DNA of 6,190 nucleotides from NCBI GenBank assembly GCA_028292305.1, contig JAQGMQ010000750.1, positions 1 through 6,190 of the forward strand, in the 5' to 3' direction. Below the pieces are notes generated by a model, which ran no database searches, was not told the origin of the DNA, and was given only the letters and a program-made list of their open reading frames with translations. Every line of letters starts with the position of its first letter. The stretch's first letter is position 1. The DNA is from Rhodoferax sp. (GTDB lineage: Bacteria; Pseudomonadota; Gammaproteobacteria; Burkholderiales; Burkholderiaceae_C). A program made the translations under genes and the position numbers. Of this stretch, positions 1 to 6,153 are shown piece by piece.

Positions 1-875
1 GTGTCCCGGCTGGTCGTCAGGCCCAGCGAAAACGTCTCCATCAGGCCAAGCGCGTTGCCCTGTTCGACCGTGCCTTGCGTGCGCCACCTGCCGGTGGCCG
101 GGCTACCTTGGTTGTCCAGCGAAAGCATGTACTGCCGGTGCGCAGAGGGCGTGTTGCGGAAATCCACAATCGAGCCGCCTACCTCTTGTCCAGGCTGGAT
201 CTGCACCTGCACTTGATTGCCGCGAACGCGGTTGAATTGGTCGACCGCCTGTTCAACATCTTGCAGTTTGAGGATGTCGCCAGCACTGAACGGCAGAGCG
301 AGTCGCACGCCAGGGTGATCCCAATGGGCGGGTGCGATGGCTTCGCCGTCGAACATCACGCGTTCGATGCGGCCAGCGAGGAAACTGACGGTGAGTTGAC
401 CTTCGCCGAGGTTCTGGTCGGCGACAAAGGCCTTGGAAGTAAAGTAGCCGCGCTTCACAAGTGCCTGGTTGAGCCTGTCCAGCAGCAGGCGGATGTGGGC
501 CGCACCAAGTTTGTGTCCCGCGAATGGTTCGGCGATGCGGGAAAATTCCTGTGTATCCAGCAGAACGTCGCCATCGGAATGGATGTGCAGGATCGAGAAA
601 GTCACACCCTCCGCTGGCAGATCGGCCGGGAAGCCATAGGAAGGTGTTGCCGCATCGGTATGCGGTTCTGAAACGTCGGGCGTGCGCTCCAGGATCCGCT
701 CACGTTCACGCTCCGTCTGCTCGCGGAAAACCCGGTCGGCGGGATCTCGTACAACCGGCTGAGTTGGCTGTTGTGCTACTTGCGCGTGGACCGGCGAAGG
801 CAGGCCCAGAAGCGCGGGCATGGCGACCGATGTGGCAAGAGCCGCCCGCACGCTCCAGCGCTGGGCGATCACCAT
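1..875 (-). CDS. TpsB two-partner secretion transporter (ShlB/FhaC/HecB family), 3' end outside window
   Basis: Outer-membrane pore that exports the TpsA protein encoded just upstream. The minus-strand frame opens with ATG at 875-873 and stays open to the left edge, giving 291 complete codons of a protein normally near 550-600 aa. Seen: a signal peptide ending near PSPVHA (residues 26-31); a charged helix-prone stretch, about 47-65 (DRVFREQTERERERILERT), where FhaC-type proteins carry the N-terminal plug helix and linker; a first POTRA domain, about 91-174 (FSILHIHSDGDVLL to SFLAGRIERVMF); a second POTRA, about 175-240, with RLALPFSAGDILKLQDVEQA and a conserved-looking FNRVRGNQ; then the first barrel strands (LSLDNQGSPATGRW, 251-264), as in the ShlB barrel domain. 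The start overlaps the tpsA stop, and GGGGTG at 886-881 is a usable wobble-pairing ribosome site. The POTRA/barrel order makes the family nearly certain. The exact substrate is inferred from the neighbour, and intactness beyond the window is unknown. Confidence 0.93.
   Translation of the reverse strand, partial: MVIAQRWSVRAALATSVAMPALLGLPSPVHAQVAQQPTQPVVRDPADRVFREQTERERERILERTPDVSEPHTDAATPSYGFPADLPAEGVTFSILHIHSDGDVLLDTQEFSRIAEPFAGHKLGAAHIRLLLDRLNQALVKRGYFTSKAFVADQNLGEGQLTVSFLAGRIERVMFDGEAIAPAHWDHPGVRLALPFSAGDILKLQDVEQAVDQFNRVRGNQVQVQIQPGQEVGGSIVDFRNTPSAHRQYMLSLDNQGSPATGRWRTQGTVEQGNALGLMETFSLGLTTSRD
869..875 (-). promoter_or_regulatory. tpsA stop / tpsB start overlap (translational coupling)
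   Basis: Read on the minus strand, ATGGTGA carries the tpsB ATG and, in another frame, the tpsA TGA. A ribosome finishing TpsA can re-initiate on TpsB. GGGGTG at 886-881, 5 bases before the ATG, can pair with the 16S tail (like GAGGTG with one G-U wobble). This fixes the tpsB start and ties the two genes into one operon. Coupling itself is inferred. Confidence 0.8.
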
Positions 876-2824
876 GACAACACCCCGATATGGTCGTCTA
901 ACGTTACCGGGTCGCGTGCGGGCAGTTCAATGATGTCGATGTTGCCTTCGATGCCCTGCGCTGCGTTGAATGTGCCGCGTTCCTGTCGGGCATTGCCCTG
1001 CAGGATTAGCCGGCCCTGCTGTGCCGTGAACCCCCCGCCTTGATCGGCTGCGTAGATCCCTGCCCAGGTCTCGCCCAGCATGGCCTTCACACCGTCGGCG
1101 CGCAGGATGACGGTGTGCAGACTGTGTCCGCGCGCGATGATTTCCGGTGCTACTACCGTTAGGTTGCCGGCGGCAAAGACGTTACCCCCGTCGTTGAGAA
1201 CACTCAGCCCGGCTTGCAGCGAGATGTCGGCCGCGGCCTGGATCTGGCCACCCACCAGCGTTTCGGTGGTGGTTGCGACGCGTTTGCAAAGAAACAGGAA
1301 GCAGGACTTTTTGTATCCATAGGTGCCCACCGCCAGCCCCTGGGTCGTGAGCGTGCGAGCCGCATTCAACGAGACACTCCCGTTATTGGTAAAGATGTGG
1401 CCACCGATGTTCTGGATGTCGCGAGCCCGCACGGAAAGGTCGTTTTCGGCCACGAGGTACCCCTGGTGTTCGGGATCGGCGACGGCTCCCAGATCGACCG
1501 AGTACCCGGCGCGGGCAGCCAGGACATTCCCGCCACGCCAGTCGGTACGGCCTGCACCGGCGATGACCAAGGTTTCATTGCGCACGATGTCATCGGACCT
1601 GATCTCGAGCCCCGCGTTGCTGACGACGCGGGCGTCCTGCACCGTGATGGAGCCCGAGGCCAGCAGTGCGACGTCGTCGCCGCTGCCAAAGATCACGGCG
1701 CCTGGTGCACCGTGCGCCGTTTGGTGGAGGATGTTTCCGCCGGCCTTGAGGAAGACCGCGTAGGGATGATCCGGGTCGTCGATAGCGCGCGTTGCGCCGC
1801 GGATCGTGCCGCCCTCGTTGACGAGATCTCCGGTAACCACCAAGCTGACGGCGCCCCCGGCTGCGATCAGGCTGGCGGTGCCGCCGTTGCTGGACTGGTT
1901 CAGCGACGCTGCCTGCATGCGCAGATTGCCCAGCGCCTGGAATTCTCCGCCGATTTGCTCGATGCGGCCAGCCGTATTCAAGATGAAGTCGCCGGCCGAG
2001 GCGGTCAATCGTCCCGCATTGCGCACGCCCGCGCCTTGGTCGGTGACCAGCACCTCGATACGCCCCGAAGTGACGGTCGAGCCGGCGTTGACGTCGATGG
2101 CGATCGCCGAAATTTGTTCGTGCCCTGGTGTGTAGGCAACCCAAGGCGTCAGGTTGTCGGTGGGCGACGCAACCGTATCGAACTGCGCTACCGACGTTCC
2201 AGCCACGATCCGCGTGAGCGCGGTTGGAGAACTGAACGCATTGGTGATGGCGCCCGAGATGCCTACACGCTTGGCGATCAGTTCCAATCGGATGACATTG
2301 GCGTCCAGTCCCCCGGGGCCGATCTGAATGTCGCCTTGTCTGGTGCTGACATCCACGAAGCGTTGCATGACGGTTGGGGCCAGTTGCGCGTCGCGGAGGG
2401 TGACCGAACCCGTAGTCAACGCCAGACTTCCAAAATTGACGAAGCTGCCGCCGTTGACCCGCAGCCCATTCTGGTTGGCGATGATGAGGTTGGCCCTTGG
2501 ACCGTCCACGCTGACAGGTCCTTCGATGCGCGACGGTAGCGGCGAAAAAACTTCAGCGACGATGGTGCGAGCCTGTACGGCCGTGTTCTGGAATTGCGCG
2601 CCGGCGGCGTTTACGTTGAAGCGGGTGAAGGCGTTATAGGACACCCCGGTCTGCGCCGGTGCCGGGGTGATCACCGCCACGCCGTTCTGTCCGGAGGTGA
2701 CGACAGTGGCGGTGCTGCCGTGGATTGCTATGTCAGTTGTCCAGCCGCATGTCGGCATCAAACCCCAGCAGGTTGCCAAGCTGAGGCTTGCCGCTAACCG
2801 GTAAAAACGCTGCGCACGTTCCAT
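869..2824 (-). CDS. TpsA-type exoprotein, filamentous haemagglutinin N-terminal (TPS) domain, short form
   Basis: Secreted or surface beta-helical protein, the likely cargo of the adjacent TpsB; adhesin is the usual role, but nothing here fixes its function. 651 aa from ATG at 2824. A TTG four codons upstream (2836) is possible but less likely. GGGGTGG lies 3 bases before the ATG. An N-terminal hydrophobic segment (about 9-27) is a Sec signal. The TPS domain covers roughly 30-290, with YNAFTRFNV (63-71), IIANQNGLRVNGG (114-126) and LALTTG (134-139). The usual NPNG is NQNG here. Residues 240-620 are repeats of the type G-G-x-(hydrophobic)-x-A-x-x-x-L, typical of a right-handed beta-helix. The only cysteines after the signal are C508 and C513, in YGYKKSCFLFLCKR. 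No toxin, RGD motif or C-terminal anchor was recognised. It is short for the family (often over 1000 aa), but its stop overlaps the tpsB start cleanly, so it appears naturally short rather than broken. Codon choice is looser than in pgm. Confidence 0.92.
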   Translation of the reverse strand: MERAQRFYRLAASLSLATCWGLMPTCGWTTDIAIHGSTATVVTSGQNGVAVITPAPAQTGVSYNAFTRFNVNAAGAQFQNTAVQARTIVAEVFSPLPSRIEGPVSVDGPRANLIIANQNGLRVNGGSFVNFGSLALTTGSVTLRDAQLAPTVMQRFVDVSTRQGDIQIGPGGLDANVIRLELIAKRVGISGAITNAFSSPTALTRIVAGTSVAQFDTVASPTDNLTPWVAYTPGHEQISAIAIDVNAGSTVTSGRIEVLVTDQGAGVRNAGRLTASAGDFILNTAGRIEQIGGEFQALGNLRMQAASLNQSSNGGTASLIAAGGAVSLVVTGDLVNEGGTIRGATRAIDDPDHPYAVFLKAGGNILHQTAHGAPGAVIFGSGDDVALLASGSITVQDARVVSNAGLEIRSDDIVRNETLVIAGAGRTDWRGGNVLAARAGYSVDLGAVADPEHQGYLVAENDLSVRARDIQNIGGHIFTNNGSVSLNAARTLTTQGLAVGTYGYKKSCFLFLCKRVATTTETLVGGQIQAAADISLQAGLSVLNDGGNVFAAGNLTVVAPEIIARGHSLHTVILRADGVKAMLGETWAGIYAADQGGGFTAQQGRLILQGNARQERGTFNAAQGIEGNIDIIELPARDPVTLDDHIGVLSW

Positions 2825-2870
2825 ACACCACCCCAATCACAAAACGAGCGGCGCGCCAGTTGCGCTGCTA

Positions 2871-2960
2871 TATACATTTTGTTATTGGTTGTAATTTGAA
2901 CTCACAATTGTGTGTTCATCTTAATGTATGCAAAACAAATGATTTTAAGTGCAACTTTTG
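2871..2960 (-). promoter_or_regulatory. AT-rich probable promoter/regulatory region of the tpsA-tpsB operon
   Basis: By direct count 24 of 90 bases are G or C (about 27%), inside a region otherwise mostly above 55-60% GC. It lies 47-136 bases upstream of the tpsA ATG. Minus-strand promoter-like pieces include TTGCAC (2954-2949) and TATATA (2874-2869), but I found no -35/-10 pair with good matches and correct spacing, so the promoter is not pinned down. Such AT islands ahead of accessory surface genes are typical targets of H-NS/MvaT-like silencers. That role is inference. Confidence 0.5.
2897..2918. repeat. 22-bp near-perfect palindrome, candidate operator
   Basis: Arms TGAAC (2897-2901) and GTTCA (2914-2918) flank a perfect 10-bp palindrome CACAATTGTG (2903-2912). 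Only the T/T pair at 2902 and 2913 breaks the symmetry, so 20 of 22 bases are symmetric. It lies 73-94 bp before the tpsA ATG, in the AT-rich island, where a dimeric regulator would act. I do not recognise the regulator. It does not match the CRP consensus (TGTGA-N6-TCACA) in arrangement. Confidence 0.5.
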
Positions 2961-3117
2961 CCGGTTTTGGCTTCGGCGGTGAGATGGCGTTAGTGGCTCT
3001 GCGTCGCCGAACGGTTGCGTTGCCTTTCGTGCGCCAAGAAATGCTATTTACATGTCAACAAAACGACGTTGATTTTTGTCTACGAGTGCGATCCAAGAGC
3101 GGAAACGGCAGCCCGTC

Positions 3118-4254
3118 CTATTTAGGCCATAACACCCAAAGCCGCAGCGACTGCTTCAACCGCCCCGCCAATTCCCCGGCCTCCACCCCCCAGCCCGCAA
3201 AATAATCTGCCCGCACCGCGCCGGTGATCGCACTCCCGGTGTCCTGCGCCATCACCAGTTTCTGCAGCGGCACCATCGGCCCCGGCGACGCCAGCCAGAC
3301 GGGCGTGCCGTAGGGAATGCTGCCCGGGTCGACGGCGATGGAGCGGCCTGGTGTCAGCGCCACGCCCTGTGCGCCGCGCGGGCCGAACATGGCGTCGAGT
3401 TCGGGCAGGGCTTCTTCGCGGAAGAACACCATGCGTGGGTTGGCCCACAACATTTCGTTGAGGCGTTGCGGGTTCTGTGCGATCCAGGCCTTGATGCCGG
3501 GCCATGAGGCGTCGCGCACCAGGCCCTGGTCGAGCAACCAGCGGCCCACGCTCTTGTACGGCTGGTCGTTGGTGCCGGCGAACGCCAGGCGCACCAGGCG
3601 CTGGCGGCCGTCGGCCTCGGTCACGCGGATGCGGCCCGAGCCCTGGATCTGCAGCACCAGCGCGTCGACCGGGTCGGCCAGCCAGATGAGTTCGCGACCG
3701 GCCAGCGCGGCGCGGGCCTCGGGCAGGTTGTCCATCTCCTGGCGTGTGAACCACGGCTTGCGTTGGCCGAGCGTGGCCGGCGGCCGGTACAGCGGTGCGG
3801 GGAAGGCGGCGCTCTGCACGCGCGAGCCCTCGAACACCGGCTCGTAATAACTCGTCAGCAGGCCGTCGTTGGCGCCCTGCAGCGGGTCCACGCGGTAAGG
3901 CTGCAGGCGCTGCTGCATCCAGGCGCGCTGGTCGTCGCCGCTGCCGATGCTGAGCTGGCGCACTTCGCTGCAGAGCGGCGCGAAGGTGGGGCCGGGGCGT
4001 TCGCAGCTCTTGATCCAGGCGTTCCAGGCCTCGAACAGCGGGTCGTCGTTGAAGCCGGGCAACTCGCTCCAGGCCACGGGTGTCCAGCGGCTGCGCGGGT
4101 GCTGGGTCGAGCCGCCGGTGGCGGGGGCCGACGGCGCACTGCTGGCCGATGGCGGGCTGGTGGTTTCGGGCTCGGGATAAAAAGACGGGCGCGAGGCGCA
4201 ACCGGCCAGCATTCCTACAATCGCGGCCAATACAAATCTCTGGAGTCGGTTCAT
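3118..4254 (-). CDS. mltA: Membrane-bound lytic murein transglycosylase A (MltA)
   Basis: Outer-membrane lipoprotein that cleaves the MurNAc-GlcNAc bond of peptidoglycan with formation of 1,6-anhydro-MurNAc, acting in wall turnover. 378 aa, near the family's usual length. Seen: a lipoprotein signal with lipobox LAGC, modified Cys19, followed by Ala-Ser, which favours outer-membrane sorting; a Pro/Ser/Ala-rich linker (about 24-55); an MltA domain, roughly 90-270, with LLTSYYEPVFEGS (132-144), LQIQGSGRIR (201-210) and YKSVGRWL (233-240); and a C-terminal 3D domain with IAVDPGSIPYGTPVW (306-320), MAQDTGSAITG (335-345) and ADYFAGWG (349-356). Asp338 in AQDTG corresponds to the catalytic Asp of E. 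coli MltA; Asp309 and Asp350 are the other 3D aspartates. The ATG at 4254 places Cys19 correctly. Upstream in-frame ATGs would bury the lipobox. No good ribosome site is visible. The start codon overlaps that of the divergent small gene. Confidence 0.95.
   Translation of the reverse strand: MNRLQRFVLAAIVGMLAGCASRPSFYPEPETTSPPSASSAPSAPATGGSTQHPRSRWTPVAWSELPGFNDDPLFEAWNAWIKSCERPGPTFAPLCSEVRQLSIGSGDDQRAWMQQRLQPYRVDPLQGANDGLLTSYYEPVFEGSRVQSAAFPAPLYRPPATLGQRKPWFTRQEMDNLPEARAALAGRELIWLADPVDALVLQIQGSGRIRVTEADGRQRLVRLAFAGTNDQPYKSVGRWLLDQGLVRDASWPGIKAWIAQNPQRLNEMLWANPRMVFFREEALPELDAMFGPRGAQGVALTPGRSIAVDPGSIPYGTPVWLASPGPMVPLQKLVMAQDTGSAITGAVRADYFAGWGVEAGELAGRLKQSLRLWVLWPK
4242..4245 (+). promoter_or_regulatory. 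Shine-Dalgarno of the 44-aa membrane protein gene
   Basis: GGAG lies 7 bases before the ATG at 4253. It sits inside the antisense strand of the first codons of mltA and is the main reason to believe the small frame is translated. Confidence 0.6.
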
Positions 4255-4387
4255 GGTTCTGCTTTTACTCGAAGCGCTGGGTGCGGGCCTGCTGCTGGTG
4301 CTGATTGTCTGGTGGACGATGTTCTCGGGGCGCAAGGGCGGCGAGCCACCGGCGGCACCCGTCAAAGACCAGCGAGAAGACAAATAG
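4253..4387 (+). CDS. Small single-span membrane protein, 44 aa, function unknown
   Basis: Frame of 44 codons from ATG 4253 to TAG 4385-4387, easily missed because of its size. Residues 2-24 form one hydrophobic span (VLLLLEALGAGLLLVLIVWW and following), with a lone Glu at 7. After it comes a hydrophilic tail, with SGRKGG at 25-30 (positive, suggesting a cytoplasmic C-terminus), then a Pro/Ala section and a charged end (KDQREDK). I do not recognise a family. A GGAG ribosome site 7 bases upstream and the typical membrane layout argue that it is real. It is divergent from mltA, with start codons overlapping by two bases, and ends 122 bp before pgm on the same strand, so it could be co-transcribed with pgm. 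An association with cell-wall enzymes or pgm would be guesswork. The alternative is a chance frame opposite the mltA leader. Confidence 0.68.
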   Translation: MVLLLLEALGAGLLLVLIVWWTMFSGRKGGEPPAAPVKDQREDK

Positions 4388-4509
4388 ATACGCCTGTTTG
4401 CGCGCATGGTACTGAATCCGGCCTGAAACCGGCTACACCCCCATAGGTACCGGCTTTTCGCCTCACCGAATTTGACCTGCCAACCCCATCCCCACCCGAA
4501 GGAACCCGC
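4388..4509. other. Intergenic leader between the small membrane gene and pgm
   Basis: The 122 bp hold no open frame of interest. Possible weak foldbacks are CCGG-CCTGAAA-CCGG (4420-4434) and GGTACCGGC-ttttc-GCC-tc-ACC (4446-4467). Neither is followed by a T-run, so no terminator is called. No convincing sigma-70 promoter was found for pgm. The mltA promoter, on the other strand, must lie somewhere between here and 4255, and I could not place it. Confidence 0.5.
4499..4503 (+). promoter_or_regulatory. Shine-Dalgarno of pgm
   Basis: AAGGA with a 6-base spacer to the ATG at 4510. It confirms the pgm start. Confidence 0.8.
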
Positions 4510-6153
4510 ATGGCGACCCGCACCGTGAACACCGTCCCCACCCAGCCCATCCCCGGCCAGCGCCCCGGTACCTCCGGCCTGCGCAAGAAGGTCACCGTGT
4601 TCGAAGCGCCTGGTTATCTGGAGAATTTTGTCCAGTCGATCTTCGACTCGCTGGAAGGTTTCGCCGGCCAGACGCTGGTGCTGGGTGGCGACGGCCGCTT
4701 CCACAACGACAAGGCCATCCAGACCATCGTGCGCATGGCCGCGGCCAACGGTTTCGGGCGCGTGCTGGTGGGGCAGAACGGCATCCTGTCCACGCCCGCC
4801 GCCAGCTGCGTGATCCGGAAGCACCAGGCCTTCGGCGGCATCATCCTGTCGGCCAGCCACAACCCCGGCGGGCCCGAGGGCGACTTCGGCATCAAGTACA
4901 ACACCGGCAACGGCGGCCCCGCGCCCGAGAAGATCACCGAAGCCATCTACGCCCACACCCAGAAGCTCAGCCGCTACCTGACGGTGGACACGCCCGACAT
5001 CGCGCTCGGCCAGCTGGGCACCGCCGATGTGGCCGGCACCCAGGTCGAGGTCATCGACACCGTGGCCGACCATGCCGAGCTGCTCGGCCGCCTGTTCGAC
5101 TTCGGCGCCATCAAGACGCTGATCGCCTCCGGTGATTTCAAGCTGTGCTTCGACGCCATGCATGCGGTGACCGGGCCCTATGCCAACGCGGTGCTGGTCA
5201 AGGCGCTCGGCGCGCCAGCGGGCAGCGTGATCAACGGCGTGCCGCTGACCGATTTCGGCGGCGGCCACCCCGACCCGAACCCGACCTATGCCGAAGAGCT
5301 GATCAAGATCATGTTCGGCGACAAGGCCCCCGACTTCGGGGCCGCCAGCGACGGCGATGGCGACCGCAACATGATCGTCGGCCAGCGCTTCGTCGTCACC
5401 CCGAGCGACAGCCTGGCCGTGCTGGCCGCCAACGCCCATCTGGTGCCGGCCTACGCGGGCGGGCTGAAGGGCCTGGCGCGCTCCATGCCCACCAGCGCCG
5501 CGGTCGACCGGGTCGCGGCTGCGCTGGGCATTGCGTGTTTCGAGACGCCCACCGGCTGGAAATTTTTCGGCAACCTGCTCGACGCCGGCAAGATCACGCT
5601 GTGCGGCGAAGAAAGCGCCGGCACTGGAGCCGACCACGTGCGCGAAAAAGACGGCCTGTGGGCCGTGCTGTTCTGGCTCAACATCCTGGCCGTGCGCCGC
5701 GAATCGGTGGAGGCCATTCTGCGCGACCACTGGAAGCGTTACGGCCGCAACTACTACTCGCGCCACGACTACGAAGGCGTGGACACCGCGGCCGCCAACG
5801 GGCTGATGGCGCATCTCCACGCGCAGCTGGCCAGCCTGCCCGGCCGGACCATCGCCGGTGCCCGCATCGCCAGTGCCGACGACTTCGCCTACACCGATCC
5901 GGTGGATGGCTCGGTGAGCAGCGGGCAGGGCATCCGCATCGGTCTCGCCGACGGTGCGCGCATCGTGTTTCGTTTGTCGGGCACAGGCACCGAAGGCGCC
6001 ACCTTGCGGGTGTACCTGGAGCGCTACGAGCCCGATCCGGCCCAGCACGCCATCGAGACACAGCAGGCCCTGGCTGGCCTGATTGCGCTGGCCGACCAGA
6101 TCGCCGGCATCCGTGAACGCACCGGGCGGGCCGCGCCCACGGTGATCACCTGA
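4510..6153 (+). CDS. pgm: Phosphoglucomutase, alpha-D-glucose phosphate-specific
   Basis: Cytoplasmic enzyme (EC 5.4.2.2) that interconverts glucose 1-phosphate and glucose 6-phosphate through a phosphoserine and glucose 1,6-bisphosphate, feeding glycogen and nucleotide-sugar (LPS, capsule) synthesis. 547 aa, full length for the PGM1-like branch of the alpha-D-phosphohexomutases. Motifs in order: PGTSGLRKKV (19-28); the active-site loop ILSASHNPGGPEGDFGIKYN (112-131) with Ser116 as the phosphorylated residue; the Mg-binding DGDGDR (281-286; Asp281, 283, 285); the sugar-binding TPTGWKFF (346-353) and CGEESAGTGADH (365-376); and the phosphate-binding RLSGTGTEGATLR (488-500). All four family domains are present and no key residue is missing. 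The residue after CGEES is Ala, where animal PGM1 has Phe. Codons are strongly G/C-ending, as in a resident, well-expressed gene. Start chosen by AAGGA at 4499-4503. It is divergent from mltA and on the same strand as the small membrane gene. Confidence 0.97.
   Translation: MATRTVNTVPTQPIPGQRPGTSGLRKKVTVFEAPGYLENFVQSIFDSLEGFAGQTLVLGGDGRFHNDKAIQTIVRMAAANGFGRVLVGQNGILSTPAASCVIRKHQAFGGIILSASHNPGGPEGDFGIKYNTGNGGPAPEKITEAIYAHTQKLSRYLTVDTPDIALGQLGTADVAGTQVEVIDTVADHAELLGRLFDFGAIKTLIASGDFKLCFDAMHAVTGPYANAVLVKALGAPAGSVINGVPLTDFGGGHPDPNPTYAEELIKIMFGDKAPDFGAASDGDGDRNMIVGQRFVVTPSDSLAVLAANAHLVPAYAGGLKGLARSMPTSAAVDRVAAALGIACFETPTGWKFFGNLLDAGKITLCGEESAGTGADHVREKDGLWAVLFWLNILAVRRESVEAILRDHWKRYGRNYYSRHDYEGVDTAAANGLMAHLHAQLASLPGRTIAGARIASADDFAYTDPVDGSVSSGQGIRIGLADGARIVFRLSGTGTEGATLRVYLERYEPDPAQHAIETQQALAGLIALADQIAGIRERTGRAAPTVIT

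Larger units (their letters stand above)
2825..3117. other. Intergenic region between mltA 3' end and tpsA start
   Basis: This 293-bp stretch has no convincing gene. Open frames on the plus strand across it lack ribosome sites and recognisable protein content. The part next to mltA (2961-3117) has ordinary composition, while 2871-2960 is strikingly AT-rich and probably holds the tpsA promoter. No strong rho-independent terminator follows the mltA stop. A small stem (TCAAC/GTTGA, 3054-3071) followed by TTTTT would act only on plus-strand transcripts and is weak. The arrangement suggests that tpsA-tpsB has its own promoter rather than being read from mltA. Confidence 0.7.

Noticed and set aside
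75..671. Plus-strand open frame of 198 codons opposite tpsB
   Set aside because: It is a shadow of the TpsB POTRA/barrel coding sequence on the other strand.
1214..2539. Plus-strand open frame of 441 codons opposite tpsA
   Set aside because: It mirrors the tpsA codons, has no ribosome site and no recognisable domain. The minus strand carries clear TPS-domain motifs.
2642..2669. Inverted repeat CACCCCGG / CCGGGGTG with a 12-base spacer
   Set aside because: It lies inside the tpsA TPS-domain codons in very GC-rich sequence, where such repeats arise easily. No T-run, so not a terminator.
869..2824. Contact-dependent inhibition (CdiA-like) interpretation of TpsA
   Set aside because: No VENN-type pretoxin motif, no toxin C-terminus and no small immunity gene. 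The protein is far too short.
3053..3058. Perfect TTGACA (-35-like) on the minus strand downstream of mltA
   Set aside because: No -10-like hexamer lies 16-18 bases further on, and it is over 200 bp from the tpsA start.
3054..3077. Stem TCAAC/GTTGA followed by TTTTT, terminator-like on the plus strand
   Set aside because: The stem is only 5 AT-rich pairs, and no plus-strand gene ends there. mltA is transcribed the other way.
2788..3205. Two short plus-strand frames across the mltA-tpsA gap
   Set aside because: They cross the AT-rich non-coding region and run into antisense coding sequence. No ribosome site and no protein-like pattern.
4255..6048. The mltA frame stays open on the minus strand far upstream, opposite pgm, giving an apparent protein of 976 aa
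   Set aside because: The extension is antisense to pgm, whose motifs are intact. It lacks domain content, and it would place the MltA lipobox in mid-protein. GC-rich codon bias explains the absence of stops.
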